From: Pseudo-nitzschia pungens
Lineage: Eukaryota > Bacillariophyta > Bacillariophyceae > Bacillariales > Bacillariaceae
Reading direction: 5' to 3'
Assembly: GCA_037355855.1 (NCBI GenBank)
Contig: CM074764.1
Span: 3,410,001-3,474,000 of the forward strand
Length of the DNA: 64,000 bases
Both the position numbers and the translations under genes were made by a program. The notes under the pieces were generated by a model. The model was not told where the DNA came from and ran no database searches. It saw only the letters and a list, made by a program, of their open reading frames with translations. The stretch's first letter is position 1; each line of letters opens with the position of its first letter. Below, one piece after another: positions 52,928-63,345 of this stretch.

Positions 52928-55900
52928 TCAATCTTGAATGAAAAGATCACCGGTGTTGCCTTCATAGTTGAAGATGGGTTTAATCAGGGAATAGACAGAA
53001 TTGTGACTCCAATGTTTGGTGAGGATGTCAGCACAGTTGTCCTTACCAACAATGTGTTGCAGGTTGATGAAGCCTCGTGCAATCATGCCTCGAACATAGT
53101 GATATGTGAGGATATTGTGTCTCTTGTGGAGTCTTGCATAAGGAAATGAAGCGCTGAGTACTTGCTTTTCATTGTCTCCCCATCCAAATGATGTGTCTTT
53201 GACAGGGATACCCATGTATCGAAATGATTGGCGCAAGTCTACAATCTGTTCAATGCATGTCCTTGCTGCAACAAATTCAGCACCGAAAGTTGCAGTTTCC
53301 ACAGTGGATTGTTTCTTGGAGAACCACATGATTGGTGTTTTGTTTGCAAAATGCAGAATGCCAGTGACAGCTTTCCCAGAGAGGATATCATGCATGAGAT
53401 TTGCATCATAGAAATGGTTGAGGACAACAGTTTTGCCAAGTGGTGTTGGTGCATCAGTTGGCAGTTCTTCTTTGCATTCACCATACACACTGAGTGACCA
53501 ATCGTGAGACTTAATGTCAGAGGCAGAAACTGGGAGTTCTGGAGCTTGGGTGCGAAAGCGAATTTTGAATCCTTTGAACTTTGTTACATAACCGTAGATG
53601 CGTTTTGCACGTTCCAAGTGACCTTGTCTTGGTTGAGCTCTGAAACTAGACATTGTCATCACAGCTGTTTGAATATCAAAGCGCCCAATCGTGACAAGCC
53701 ATTGGAGGGATCCAATCATGCTCTGGTATTTCTTGGTGTCCTCTTCATCAAGGAAGTCAGATGTGTCAAGTTCAGGATGGTCATTTTCTTCAAGTGGAGA
53801 CTGTGCTCTTGTTTTAGGTGCGCATCCAAACATCTGCTGATAAGAGGTTTCAAGTTTGGAGATGAATTTGGATGGATCCATACAGAGGATCCCATGTTTG
53901 TCTCTTGTGAAACCACATCCGAGATGGAATTGCATAGGTCCTGAACCTTTGAGTTTGAAGTTGTAGGGTTCAGCTTGGAGGACTTCGAGGAATTGGTTTG
54001 GGTCTGACATGCATACACAAAGGTCATCAACATAGGTTGCAACATATTCATAAACAGGCTCCCCATGTTTGTTAACGCCAGGACACATGAAGATTTCAGC
54101 TTCATTCTTGGACCGTTCAAAACCTTGTTCAATGAGGCAGGCAGCGAGAAGATCACCAAAACATTTCCCAGAAGATCGTAGGCCATAAAGAGCTTTGTGG
54201 ATAAGCAGCATGTGACCTTTGAGTGGACCAAACTCTGGACCTGCTTTGATGCAGACCTTTTCAGAGGTTAGGGCTTCTAAATAGGCATTTCCAATGTCAG
54301 TACCCCATGCCTCAAGGGAGTTGAGTTCAGCTGCAAACAGGCACATGCGAAGGCCCCGGAGTGACACCACACCAGCATACACGCTGTCAAGTGGTACATC
54401 TGTGAGATTGCCATTGGCTACAAGTCTAGCCTTGTGACGTCCATCATGTTTGACTGCGAAGATCATGTGGACTTTGATTTGTTGATATCCAGAAGGAATG
54501 TTGGATGCTTCAAAAGGTCCATTGTCAATAAAGGTGTCATAGTCATGGAGTTGTTGCATTTCAAGCTTGATGGCATCTTGCCATTTGGTGTTGCCATTCT
54601 TGATGTCCAGTTGGACAGCTTCTTCATGATTGTTGGGGACTTGGAATCCATATTGGTATTTGGGACTGGTGTTGAAGGATCTGAGTTTGGCTTGTTTGGT
54701 GAGGCGCTCCAACTGTTTGGTACGTTTGGCCAGTTTGACAATGCGCCGAAGTCGTTTCCATCCTCTGGTTTGTAAGAGGTTGTGTTCCTTGGCATATTGT
54801 GCCACAGTGACAGGGTCATCAGCTGCCATTATGTTGAGTGGTTCAAAAGTACGTTCCATGTTTTCCCATTCAACCCATAGATTGTAAAGGCTTCCCTTGT
54901 AGTCGGGATGGCGATGAGTCAATGGACCTTGGTGTCCAAGAATGCGTCTGAATGCCCACAATGGGCCATCTTCTTGAGTTTCGTCACGATGGATGTGATT
55001 CATGATGTCGTTGTATGCAATGACGTCATCAACAGTGTCATTGTCGTGGTTGCATTTGAACTTGATGAGGTCAGGGTTCGTTTGGAGCTTGTCGAGGATG
55101 CTGACAACAGTGGTTCGGGTCCTTGTGCCATCGGGATTGGAAATGAGGAAGGAACGTCCAATGAGATCATCAGGAGGGATGGCATCAATTGTTTGTAGCT
55201 CCCCATGTTGGTTGCATACAGGATTGCCATCATGGTCAAGTAGAACTACCTTCGATGGACCGGTGTCAGGAATGTAATCAAGGCTTGGATCGGCTGGTGA
55301 GACGCTTGTGTCAAGATAAGCAAGTTCAGGATCACCAAAATCTGATTCAAGGCGTGGAGTACCCGTTTTGTCTTTGGTGTAGACCACCTGACGGAAAGGT
55401 GCATCACCCATCTCCCCATAGTTGTGCTTGATTGAAACAATCTGCCATTTGCCATCAATCTGGGCATAGGTGTCAGAGGCACGATAAACAGAAGAGGAAG
55501 CAGGTGAGACAGGAGGAGGAGCAGACGCATGGCGAGACGGAGTGTCACCAGATGCAGTGGGGATGTCAGAGGAATTGAGGTGTTGACGCCAGGCGAGGAA
55601 GGCATCATCAGTGAAAGTGCCAGCACGTTGGTTGCGAGTAGATGCATCCAAAGCTGTACGGACATTACTCCGAGGGACAATTTTGTTGGTGTCAGGGACC
55701 CAAATGTTGAAGGTCATGGCATTACCGACGTGGTCAGCGAGGCCAACAAAATGCCCAAAGCGTTCGGTGGGAGACCCAAAGGGGGAGTCATCAACTTTGA
55801 AGTAGACAGGCGCGAACCAAAAGAATGCGGTGTAGGCAGAGATGTCACCAAGAGTGCCAGTGGCAACAAAAATGGGTTGACGATCATGGAGAGTGGGGTC

Positions 55901-57940
55901 AGAGATATGGTTGAGTAAGCCAGCAATATATTGCATGCAGTGGAACCACAGGTGAGGTGGAGTGCCAGTGCGATCCATGACACGATTGATTGTGCGGAGA
56001 AAGGTTTGGTAGCGGCGCTCAAACTTGTTTTGGTGTTGGTAGTATGGTTCAGATTGCCAGAGCCGAATCCATAGGAGGCGAAGATAGTCAAGAACACGGT
56101 TGCGGGCTTGGTATTTACCAGAGTCACAGAGCAGGCGAAGTGGTCGACCCCATGTGCGAACAAAATTCTGGAAGCAGGAAAGGAATTCACCGGTTGTTTT
56201 CATGGGTTCAACGTGTATGATGTGGGAAAGGCGTCCAAAGAAGAGTTGAGCCATTTTGGAACCCCCATCAATGGCGGGGGTGTCACAATAGATGGCATCG
56301 GAGAGGACATCAGCATTAAAGGGGCGGACATTCATGGCAGGTTGAGGAGCTTTGTAACGTTTGAAAAGGTTGCCGTCAGGACTGTTGGGCATGGAACCAT
56401 ATTGGGTGGAGTTCGGAAAGGTGGCATGAATTCTGTCAATGGGAATCCATGCAAAGAAAGGTTTCAGGGCGGCAAAGTCATGAGGAGTGGCAGCCGAAGT
56501 GCGAGGTTCGTTGGTGGCAAAGAGGATGGGATCGGAGATGTCATCGTCAGATGGATCAAGTTTGGATTGGAACGCAGTGAAAGCACAGCGAGCGAGAAGT
56601 TCGCTGTGAAAATAGTCAGCATCGTGAAGCCAAAACGAACCAGCAGCGATGGCCGAGGCAGAAGGTCCATCGTTGTCAATGCTAGGGACAGGGACAAACT
56701 CGTGGAAGTGAACGCAGGAACCGGAGTGAAGGAGGGTCTGGTGGTACTTTGAGGAAGGGTCAGTAGTCCGGGTTGGGAGATTACGTGGGATGCCTTGCAG
56801 GTCAAAGTCAGGGTGAGGGAGGTCAGCGTTGCTGGGAGGGTAGAGGGCCAAGAACGATGGATCATTGGGAAGGTAATCTTTATCAAGGAGGGTTGGATCC
56901 CAGAATTTATCGGAAGTCATTATAACATGTGGGAGGGAATCAAATTCGGCTGGAGTGAATGGACGCATGTGTAGGTACGGGAGACCATGCTTGATAGATA
57001 GGGGAAAAACAAAGCCATCAGGTGTGGAGACGATTTGTTTCCCACCAGATTTAAGGGATCGGTCATCAACGTGGAGGTGATGAGCTTCAAGCTGGGCAGA
57101 GGAGAGGATGGAATCATGTTTCCCAGTGTAAGCACATTCATGGAAAATGAGGATGACAGGACCACGGTTAGATTGGCAGTAGGCTCCGGCAGTGGCAATG
57201 GGAATGTTTTGCATTTGGTGATTGTTAATGCCGGTGACATGGACAAACCGTTTGGGGACGTCAACTGAAATAAGGGAAGCGTCGCGACCAATAATACAGC
57301 CATTTGCGCCACGATCGACCATGGCAAGGTTGGGAGTAGAGAAACGGCCCTGACTGCAGCGATAGGTGTGATGTAGGCAGGCCGACCAGTTGTGAGGACT
57401 GGTGTGTTGTTGAAGGAGATGGGTAACAGACTGACAAGCAACCGGATCATCAAAGTGTGCAACAACGGAACTGGAACCATCAGCCATGCGAGCAACAAGT
57501 TGGGTGGGGGGTTTGGGCTTGTTGTCAGCAAGGAGCCTGGCAGGGTGGCCAGGTGACATGGAAGAGGCAAGGGGAAGCTGAGAATGGCCGGGAGGTGTGC
57601 TGGTGATGGGAGGCCGTTGAGGATTGGAACTGGTGGAAAGATCCTGAAAGGAGCCAGTGGGTTTGGAGCCATGTTGGCGTGCAATCCACTGAGTGACCAA
57701 AGCATCAGAGGCATCAGTGGCAGGATCAGCAGAGGTATCAGAGGAATCAACAGTAAGCGTCGTAGAAGCCGGGAGGTATGCAGGGGTAGTGTATGGGCCA
57801 CGATGAGAATCAGTGGTGGAGTGTGCATAGGCTTTGCGGCCAACAGGTTTAGGCGTGGGGTTGGAAAAGGAATGGAGGTCAGGAAATTTTGTGGGATTGA
57901 GGACAGCAATGAATTTTCGTTTATCCACAGGGTTTAACAA
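52928..57940 (-). CDS. E4 Pol polyprotein (protease, integrase, chromodomain-like block, RT, RNase H), partial
   Basis: The open frame is about 1670 codons with no break. There is no ATG at its start, and a TAA lies ~18 codons above the listed first residue. Gag is absent, so the natural start is probably on the far side of E5. The protease motif is AMVDRGANGCIIG (~residue 207), with DRG where DSG/DTG is usual. Integrase: LLCDSGKYQARN (~605) and HQNKFERRYQTF (~640). Residues ~1000-1045 are the chromodomain-like block (ILGHQG, YNLWVEWENMERTFEPLNIM). RT: EAWGTDIGNAYLEAL, ALYGLRSSGKCF and the catalytic box TYVDDLCVCM (~1305). RNase H: TGILHFANKTPIMWFSKKQ, ATFGAEFVAAR, GWGDNEKQVLS and KDNCADILTKHW. 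Confidence 0.88.
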   Translation of the reverse strand: MLNPVDKRKFIAVLNPTKFPDLHSFSNPTPKPVGRKAYAHSTTDSHRGPYTTPAYLPASTTLTVDSSDTSADPATDASDALVTQWIARQHGSKPTGSFQDLSTSSNPQRPPITSTPPGHSQLPLASSMSPGHPARLLADNKPKPPTQLVARMADGSSSVVAHFDDPVACQSVTHLLQQHTSPHNWSACLHHTYRCSQGRFSTPNLAMVDRGANGCIIGRDASLISVDVPKRFVHVTGINNHQMQNIPIATAGAYCQSNRGPVILIFHECAYTGKHDSILSSAQLEAHHLHVDDRSLKSGGKQIVSTPDGFVFPLSIKHGLPYLHMRPFTPAEFDSLPHVIMTSDKFWDPTLLDKDYLPNDPSFLALYPPSNADLPHPDFDLQGIPRNLPTRTTDPSSKYHQTLLHSGSCVHFHEFVPVPSIDNDGPSASAIAAGSFWLHDADYFHSELLARCAFTAFQSKLDPSDDDISDPILFATNEPRTSAATPHDFAALKPFFAWIPIDRIHATFPNSTQYGSMPNSPDGNLFKRYKAPQPAMNVRPFNADVLSDAIYCDTPAIDGGSKMAQLFFGRLSHIIHVEPMKTTGEFLSCFQNFVRTWGRPLRLLCDSGKYQARNRVLDYLRLLWIRLWQSEPYYQHQNKFERRYQTFLRTINRVMDRTGTPPHLWFHCMQYIAGLLNHISDPTLHDRQPIFVATGTLGDISAYTAFFWFAPVYFKVDDSPFGSPTERFGHFVGLADHVGNAMTFNIWVPDTNKIVPRSNVRTALDASTRNQRAGTFTDDAFLAWRQHLNSSDIPTASGDTPSRHASAPPPVSPASSSVYRASDTYAQIDGKWQIVSIKHNYGEMGDAPFRQVVYTKDKTGTPRLESDFGDPELAYLDTSVSPADPSLDYIPDTGPSKVVLLDHDGNPVCNQHGELQTIDAIPPDDLIGRSFLISNPDGTRTRTTVVSILDKLQTNPDLIKFKCNHDNDTVDDVIAYNDIMNHIHRDETQEDGPLWAFRRILGHQGPLTHRHPDYKGSLYNLWVEWENMERTFEPLNIMAADDPVTVAQYAKEHNLLQTRGWKRLRRIVKLAKRTKQLERLTKQAKLRSFNTSPKYQYGFQVPNNHEEAVQLDIKNGNTKWQDAIKLEMQQLHDYDTFIDNGPFEASNIPSGYQQIKVHMIFAVKHDGRHKARLVANGNLTDVPLDSVYAGVVSLRGLRMCLFAAELNSLEAWGTDIGNAYLEALTSEKVCIKAGPEFGPLKGHMLLIHKALYGLRSSGKCFGDLLAACLIEQGFERSKNEAEIFMCPGVNKHGEPVYEYVATYVDDLCVCMSDPNQFLEVLQAEPYNFKLKGSGPMQFHLGCGFTRDKHGILCMDPSKFISKLETSYQQMFGCAPKTRAQSPLEENDHPELDTSDFLDEEDTKKYQSMIGSLQWLVTIGRFDIQTAVMTMSSFRAQPRQGHLERAKRIYGYVTKFKGFKIRFRTQAPELPVSASDIKSHDWSLSVYGECKEELPTDAPTPLGKTVVLNHFYDANLMHDILSGKAVTGILHFANKTPIMWFSKKQSTVETATFGAEFVAARTCIEQIVDLRQSFRYMGIPVKDTSFGWGDNEKQVLSASFPYARLHKRHNILTYHYVRGMIARGFINLQHIVGKDNCADILTKHWSHNSVYSLIKPIFNYEGNTGDLFIQD

Positions 57941-57997
57941 GTTGTTTAACTGGAATTATGAGCTTAGTGTTCTATCTAGCGAATCATGTGTTTTCTG
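57941..57997 (-). other. E4 sequence upstream of the pol frame, cut by E5
   Basis: A short stretch between the pol frame and the predicted end of the E5 LTR. The last five bases, TTCTG (57993-57997), are the predicted E5 target-site duplication. The second copy would lie outside the window. Confidence 0.4.
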
Positions 57998-58371
57998 TGT
58001 TAACACTCGATCGGTCTGTGTAGACTGTGTGTTAGCGATTGGATTGGTTGGTTAGCGAGGATCGCTTAACACTTGGCCAACGACCTCGTGCTCGCATAAC
58101 TCGCTGAGCTCGTATGTATTCGTTCTTATGTATTTGTATGTGTTTGCACTGTTTATTCAGTGACGTATAGTTTTGCATGGTCTTAAGCATGGTCACGGGC
58201 ATATATATCCATATTACTCCATGCGCGTGGTTGGAGCATGTGCTCAGTACAACTCCACGTGTAAGATTCCATGCTCGTGGTCGGAGCAGATATAGTGCTC
58301 AATACGACTCCACGTGCTGTAGTTCGCGATCGCGCGGTTTTATGCGCAGTTTCTGTTTCTTATACTTAACA
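57998..58371 (-). repeat. Candidate 3' LTR of E5 (374 bp)
   Basis: Plus-strand ends are TGTTAACACTC ... TATACTTAACA, which are inverted (TGTTAA/TTAACA). The position between E4 and the E5 pol stop fits. Inside are two diverged ~55-bp direct repeats, each with TCCATGCKCGTGGTYGGAGCA and ACTCCACGTG (CACGTG at 58256 and 58311). The ends are inferred only from TG...CA and terminal symmetry. Confidence 0.5.
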
Positions 58372-58497
58372 ACCCTGTTACTGCGTTGTTCCCTCCTTAA
58401 TGTGTGGCGGAATAGGAATTAAACAGGATAACTGAGGTACACATTATTGTTCTGATTTTCAATTGAACTCTATAAAATGTTTTAGTTGTTACTTAAC
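58372..58497 (-). other. E5 3' untranslated region
   Basis: This lies between the pol stop and the candidate LTR. In element orientation it holds a purine-rich AAGGAGGGAACAA, then CAGTAACAGGGT next to the LTR. Either could be the polypurine tract. Confidence 0.4.
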
Positions 58498-61400
58498 TTA
58501 TTTGGTCATGAATTCGTTGATGAGGCTATGGAAGGCTGTTTGGGGAAGAGGCTTTGTGAGGATATCTGCATAGTTGTCTTCAGATCGGATATGGTTGACA
58601 GAGATCACTTTGCCTGCTTGGTGTTGTCTCACGAAATGGTAGGCTAATGCAATGGACTTCTTGTTCAAGGAACTTGCAGGATTGGTTGAGTTTAGAACCA
58701 CACTCTTGTTATCCACATAGATATCGGCTGGTTTAGTTACAGCAACTCCCATGGATCTCAGGTGATATCTCAATCTGATAGCGAGCGCCACTGCATCCTT
58801 CAATGCTGTGAACTCTGCTCCAAATGTGCTAGTGTGAACTGAGGTTTGTCTTTTAGATTTCCAATACACCGGGGTGGAACCAACAAATGCGAGTAGCCCT
58901 GTGATACTTCTCCCGGTTACCAAATCGTGAGCGTGATCACTGTCACAGAAAATGGTAATCTGTAGTTCCTTAACTTTCGGGATAGGAAACATAGGATCGA
59001 GCTCTTCCTTGTAATACTTGTACTGGTGGGTGAAATCTTCCATTCGTGTAGGCTCTTCATCTATGGTGGTCCTTGGGGGCCTTGCGTCGATCACCAATCC
59101 TTTATGCTTGTACTTCTTAAGATAACCCAATATATATCTTGCCATTTCAAGATGGTTCTGCCTCGGGCTTGCTGAGAATCTTGAAAGCGAAGATACTGCA
59201 TAACCTATATCGATCCTCCCAGTCAATATCACCCATTGACATAAGCCGATGACGTGCTGAAACTCCTTGTGCCCTGCCGGATCTAAAAACTCTGAGGTAT
59301 CTTCTTCGGGCCTGCATTTTGTCTGCATAGGTATAGGGTTCTTATGGAGTGTGATCCCATGCTTGATTTCGTACTTTCGGAGGACTTCAGTGATATATGA
59401 ACCAGAATTCAAAAGGATCCTTCCATCCTTGATTTTTCGGACGCTGGTACCAAGGTAGTATTTTGGTTCCTTTTCTATATTCCTCAGGGCGAACTCCTGT
59501 TCTATCAAGGAAATCCAATCTTGGGGTTTCTTCGCAACCACAATCAGGTCATCCACATGTGTTGCAATGTAACAGTATCCTTCTCCTTCTGGTTCTTGTC
59601 TCATCCATAGATCAGGGTCGGCCCGAGAGGGTCTGAATCCTAAACCTGCAAGTGTATCTGCAAAGAAATCCATGTAGGCTCTGCTGCTTCCGGCCAGTCC
59701 GTATAAGGCTCGTTGTATTTCTACTTTGCTTCCTTTATTCTCACCAAATACATCGTCTGCCCAACACCACACCTTCTCTTGGTTGGGAGCAGTAGGAAAG
59801 GCATTCCCTACGTCAGCTGTCATGAGATCCAACTTCTGGTGCTGTGCAATAAGGAATAACAGGAACACTGAGAGACTGTCCACCTGGCTTGAATATGTAT
59901 TGACGTTGCTTGAATCAACCAAATGCCCTCCTGCAACTAGACGGGATTTGTATCTTCTATCTTCACTTTTGACATCCCATATCATTTTCAGCTTGGCTTC
60001 TTGCCAACCTTCAGATGCAGGAAACTCAGTATCCGGATGGTGGAATTTGAAACACTTTAGTCTCTCCAGGTTCTGCATCTCTTTTTCAATGCTTTCTTGC
60101 CACTTTCTGTTGCCTGCTTCCAAATCAAACTGGACACATTGTTGGTAGGTGCTTGGAATCTTGATACCAAATTTCTCTCTTTGTTTCTTTGCTGCAATTC
60201 TTTGGTTCCGGGATAACAGCCTTTTCTTCTTTTTGCTCGGGTTCTGAATGGCTCTTCGGAGTTTCTTTGAAAGTTTAACTTGTGTACGAGGCGGATGAGA
60301 TGGCGCTGACTTGATTCGTCTCAATCTTCTCACAATATTGCTGTTTTCTTTTAGGACAGAATCAGCCCAGGTCCCCAATGGACCACTCGCTCTTCTGCTG
60401 CTGTTCTCCACAATGTACATCTTGATATATTTGGCGCAAGCAACTGGTTGGTCCTTTTGCAGGACAGTGAGTGGAATATCCATAACAACTGTTCCAACAT
60501 CTGTGACAAACTGAGCCTTGAAAATCAACATTCCTTCCTTCCAGTGGTGGTTCAAGATCTTTCTGAATTCGCTGGTCAAGTTTTGGTCGGTGCTTTCCAG
60601 GATGTCCAAGTGGGACTCTGCATTGTTGGTGCAATCCAGGTCTTTGGGTAGGGCTTCTTCATCATCAGGTTCAGTATCATCTTCCTCATCCGTTCCATCA
60701 TCGTTCAAAACGTCTTGGTCTTCCAGGTCTTCTGGTGCGTCGTCGGGCTTGGTTTCCGGATCCAAATTGTGGTTTTGTTGTAGGTAAGTCTCCAAAGTGC
60801 TCGTAGAGTGTTCCATACCACTTGGATCAGCTGCAAATTCCTCCCCTGAAACCAAGATGGGGACCTCATCAGTGCTTTCGATAATGGTGCGTTCCTTCTC
60901 AGCAACAGTCAATTCGAACTTGGATGCACTGGGGTCATCTAGGAAGGTTTCCTTTGCAGTACCAATATTCTCCCTCCGGGTCCGCACGACTGATCTCATG
61001 AGGATTTGGCGCTTGGTCTTCTTAGTATCTGGTTCAGTCAAAATATAGTAGGTCATGGCATCTCCACATGAATCCGCGAATGCCAAGAATCTCCCCTTTA
61101 ACATGCTTTCTTTTGGTGTTTTGTTTTGTGGTTGATAGTACCAGATGGGCTCATAAAAATGGAAGCGCAAGTGTGAGATATCAGGAGTCCATCCGTTTGA
61201 GACTTCAGATGGAGTTTTCCAATTCAAAGATGCACGAGAGCAAACATTGTTGACTTGACAGACCCATTTTGCACACCAATGTGCCAAGGATTTAGGAGCT
61301 TTGAACATTGTCAAACAGTTGGAAATCATCTTGCTGAGTCTTCCCCATTCTGGTTCAGCTGGATTCTGGTGTTGGTGGTCAGCTTCACTCGTGCGTGACC

Positions 61401-63345
61401 TGGTGCATACTCTAGCTTCTCTTAATACGTCGCTCCACTTAACGCCAGTTTCAGCTTGGGCATTGTCACTGATAATGGTATCAGGGGCGCCATGCTCTCT
61501 GAGATAATCTTTCAATGCAGTAGTACATTGGGACACTGTCTTTAGTGGGTAAAAAGACCACTTCTTGGACTTCACCCCGGAGAAAAACTGGCCTCCATTG
61601 TGCCCTTGGCTTGTCTTTTCAGAGAAAAAGGTATAATCTGTCCCCACCGGTTCATTCTGTCGGTGATAGTGGAACGCCCTGAACCTCTTCCTATAGTGCT
61701 TCCGGGGAACGTCTCTGTTTTCTTCTTCAATCTCTGTATAAAATTGAGTCGTATTCTCCAAGGTTTTCTTCACCACTCGCTCAGGTAGCATTGCCATTCT
61801 CTTTCTTAGTTCTAACATGGGCAGTTGGGCAAAACTGAACTTCTGAAAATTCCTCTTCCGTCTGAGCATAGGATATTCCCTGAGATCCGGTGGGGCTGGG
61901 GAATTTAACTCAAACAACTCTAAAGACTCCATGTCCCCCTCTGTTGGTTTAGACAGCTTGAAAAACACTTTTTCTTCATCGTGCCAAAAGGGTAAGAATG
62001 TATCTCCGATCTTAATCCCACAGTCTGGATATTGCGGTTGCACCCCAACTCTCACTCCGTGATCCCCCATGTCGATGGACGTTAACAGGGACTCGCCTTC
62101 AGTGCTGTCTCTGTCTTCAGCAATATAAGTTGCATAATGGACAAGCAATAGGACCGGATCCTCTCTTCCCGGGATTGTTGCTTTAGTTACTGCACTCACC
62201 ACTGGGTGGCCATCCATCACGTCACTTGACATGAAAGGCTTTACAGCTGAGGTCAATCCTGTCTCTCCTCCAACTTTTATCCAAGCCTTTTCTGTCACCG
62301 TAGGTCGGTTGCCACCTCCACTATCCATAATTGCAATATTTTCTCCCTTTGAAATTTTCATCGGGAAACGTCTTGTTGTCTTTAGGATGGTACGTTCTTG
62401 TAGCCTTCGACTTCGACGTGGTCCAGCAGCTGGAGTATTGGTTGGAACCTCTGGTGGAGATGCTGGGGCTTGTTGTTGCTGCTCTTCTTGGTGCTGTAAC
62501 GTCTGCATCTCTTCATGCTCTTTCCCCCGCTCAACCATATGGAAGCGGATGGCCTTTAAAGGAAGGGACCCGGGGGGAAACAGTTCAGAGTCATCAATAG
62601 ACCCAAGGCTGTGGTCGTCGGTAGGATCTGCTTGCCCGGGGTCGTCGGTAGTATCTGCTTGCCCGGGGGGCGCGGGGGGACCACTAGGTGGAGGAGGCAG
62701 TGGCATCTGGTCTGGATCCTGGCAAGTATCTAACATGATCCGTCGGACGCGGCGTTGGCGGCCCGAATCACGCGATCGAACGCGCCGGGGAACATCAGTG
62801 TTCCCCATCCCATCGTCTTTAGGGTCACCAATCTGGACTCCAACAAGGGGCTTAGGGTATTCGTCTGGGCTCATCTTGTGTCTGACAGCAGTATTGTACT
62901 CGAGGACGTATTTCTGATGGTCCGTCTTCAGGTTGCGCCAGAGGTCTGGGGGAATCCGGATAATCCCAATAAGGTTTGGATGTATGGTACCTGGAAGAGA
63001 GGCAGATTGTGATGATGCTTCCGACGCCATTGTTCCTTCCATTCGACGTCGCTTGCCAGAATAATACGTCAGTTCTTGACGGCGTTTTGCTTCCCCTTGT
63101 CTGAGTATCCTATTGCGGAGCGCCACTTTCTCCTCGTTTCGGAGCTCCATAACAAGGTCTTGGATCTTGAGCCTGGATTTGTTTTGTTCCATGTAGCGTT
63201 TGATATAATCCAGGGATTGGTCGTGTATATTCCGAATAAATAAACCTTTGCCTTCTGATTCGTGCATTCCGAATGTCGGGATACGGTTGAGTTCATAATA
63301 GATCAACTCGAACCGATTGATGTAGTCAGAGATATTCCCCCCCTT
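58498..63345 (-). CDS. E5 Gag C-terminus and Pol polyprotein
   Basis: The frame is open from 63492 to 58498, but homology begins at the G-run near 63340 (GGNISDYINRFELIYYELNR). Gag continues to ~residue 250. Protease: IAIMDSGGGNRPT (~387). Integrase: GTDYTFFSEKTS (~620), TIISDNAQAETG (~673) and HQNPAEPEWGRLS (~710). Residues ~970-1040 contain a weak chromodomain-like block (FRKILNHHWKEG ... FKAQFVTDVG). RT: LMTADVGNAFPTAPNQEKV, RALYGLAGSSRAY and the catalytic box THVDDLIVVA (~1312), with His in the first position. RNase H: FCDSDHAHD, STFGAEFTALKD, IYVDNKSVVLN and SEDNYADILTKPL. The pol part has no break, so RT-RNase H could be intact. Confidence 0.88.
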   Translation of the reverse strand, partial: KGGNISDYINRFELIYYELNRIPTFGMHESEGKGLFIRNIHDQSLDYIKRYMEQNKSRLKIQDLVMELRNEEKVALRNRILRQGEAKRRQELTYYSGKRRRMEGTMASEASSQSASLPGTIHPNLIGIIRIPPDLWRNLKTDHQKYVLEYNTAVRHKMSPDEYPKPLVGVQIGDPKDDGMGNTDVPRRVRSRDSGRQRRVRRIMLDTCQDPDQMPLPPPPSGPPAPPGQADTTDDPGQADPTDDHSLGSIDDSELFPPGSLPLKAIRFHMVERGKEHEEMQTLQHQEEQQQQAPASPPEVPTNTPAAGPRRSRRLQERTILKTTRRFPMKISKGENIAIMDSGGGNRPTVTEKAWIKVGGETGLTSAVKPFMSSDVMDGHPVVSAVTKATIPGREDPVLLLVHYATYIAEDRDSTEGESLLTSIDMGDHGVRVGVQPQYPDCGIKIGDTFLPFWHDEEKVFFKLSKPTEGDMESLELFELNSPAPPDLREYPMLRRKRNFQKFSFAQLPMLELRKRMAMLPERVVKKTLENTTQFYTEIEEENRDVPRKHYRKRFRAFHYHRQNEPVGTDYTFFSEKTSQGHNGGQFFSGVKSKKWSFYPLKTVSQCTTALKDYLREHGAPDTIISDNAQAETGVKWSDVLREARVCTRSRTSEADHQHQNPAEPEWGRLSKMISNCLTMFKAPKSLAHWCAKWVCQVNNVCSRASLNWKTPSEVSNGWTPDISHLRFHFYEPIWYYQPQNKTPKESMLKGRFLAFADSCGDAMTYYILTEPDTKKTKRQILMRSVVRTRRENIGTAKETFLDDPSASKFELTVAEKERTIIESTDEVPILVSGEEFAADPSGMEHSTSTLETYLQQNHNLDPETKPDDAPEDLEDQDVLNDDGTDEEDDTEPDDEEALPKDLDCTNNAESHLDILESTDQNLTSEFRKILNHHWKEGMLIFKAQFVTDVGTVVMDIPLTVLQKDQPVACAKYIKMYIVENSSRRASGPLGTWADSVLKENSNIVRRLRRIKSAPSHPPRTQVKLSKKLRRAIQNPSKKKKRLLSRNQRIAAKKQREKFGIKIPSTYQQCVQFDLEAGNRKWQESIEKEMQNLERLKCFKFHHPDTEFPASEGWQEAKLKMIWDVKSEDRRYKSRLVAGGHLVDSSNVNTYSSQVDSLSVFLLFLIAQHQKLDLMTADVGNAFPTAPNQEKVWCWADDVFGENKGSKVEIQRALYGLAGSSRAYMDFFADTLAGLGFRPSRADPDLWMRQEPEGEGYCYIATHVDDLIVVAKKPQDWISLIEQEFALRNIEKEPKYYLGTSVRKIKDGRILLNSGSYITEVLRKYEIKHGITLHKNPIPMQTKCRPEEDTSEFLDPAGHKEFQHVIGLCQWVILTGRIDIGYAVSSLSRFSASPRQNHLEMARYILGYLKKYKHKGLVIDARPPRTTIDEEPTRMEDFTHQYKYYKEELDPMFPIPKVKELQITIFCDSDHAHDLVTGRSITGLLAFVGSTPVYWKSKRQTSVHTSTFGAEFTALKDAVALAIRLRYHLRSMGVAVTKPADIYVDNKSVVLNSTNPASSLNKKSIALAYHFVRQHQAGKVISVNHIRSEDNYADILTKPLPQTAFHSLINEFMTK

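Larger units (their letters stand above)
52385..57997 (-). mobile_element. Copia-type LTR retrotransposon E4, 5' part separated by E5
   Basis: The 3' LTR is 52385-52870 and pol 52928-57940. The 5' LTR and Gag are not in the window to the left of E5. The family is the same as the solo LTR at 15041-15505. The predicted left duplication is TTTCA (52380-52384). Confidence 0.85.
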
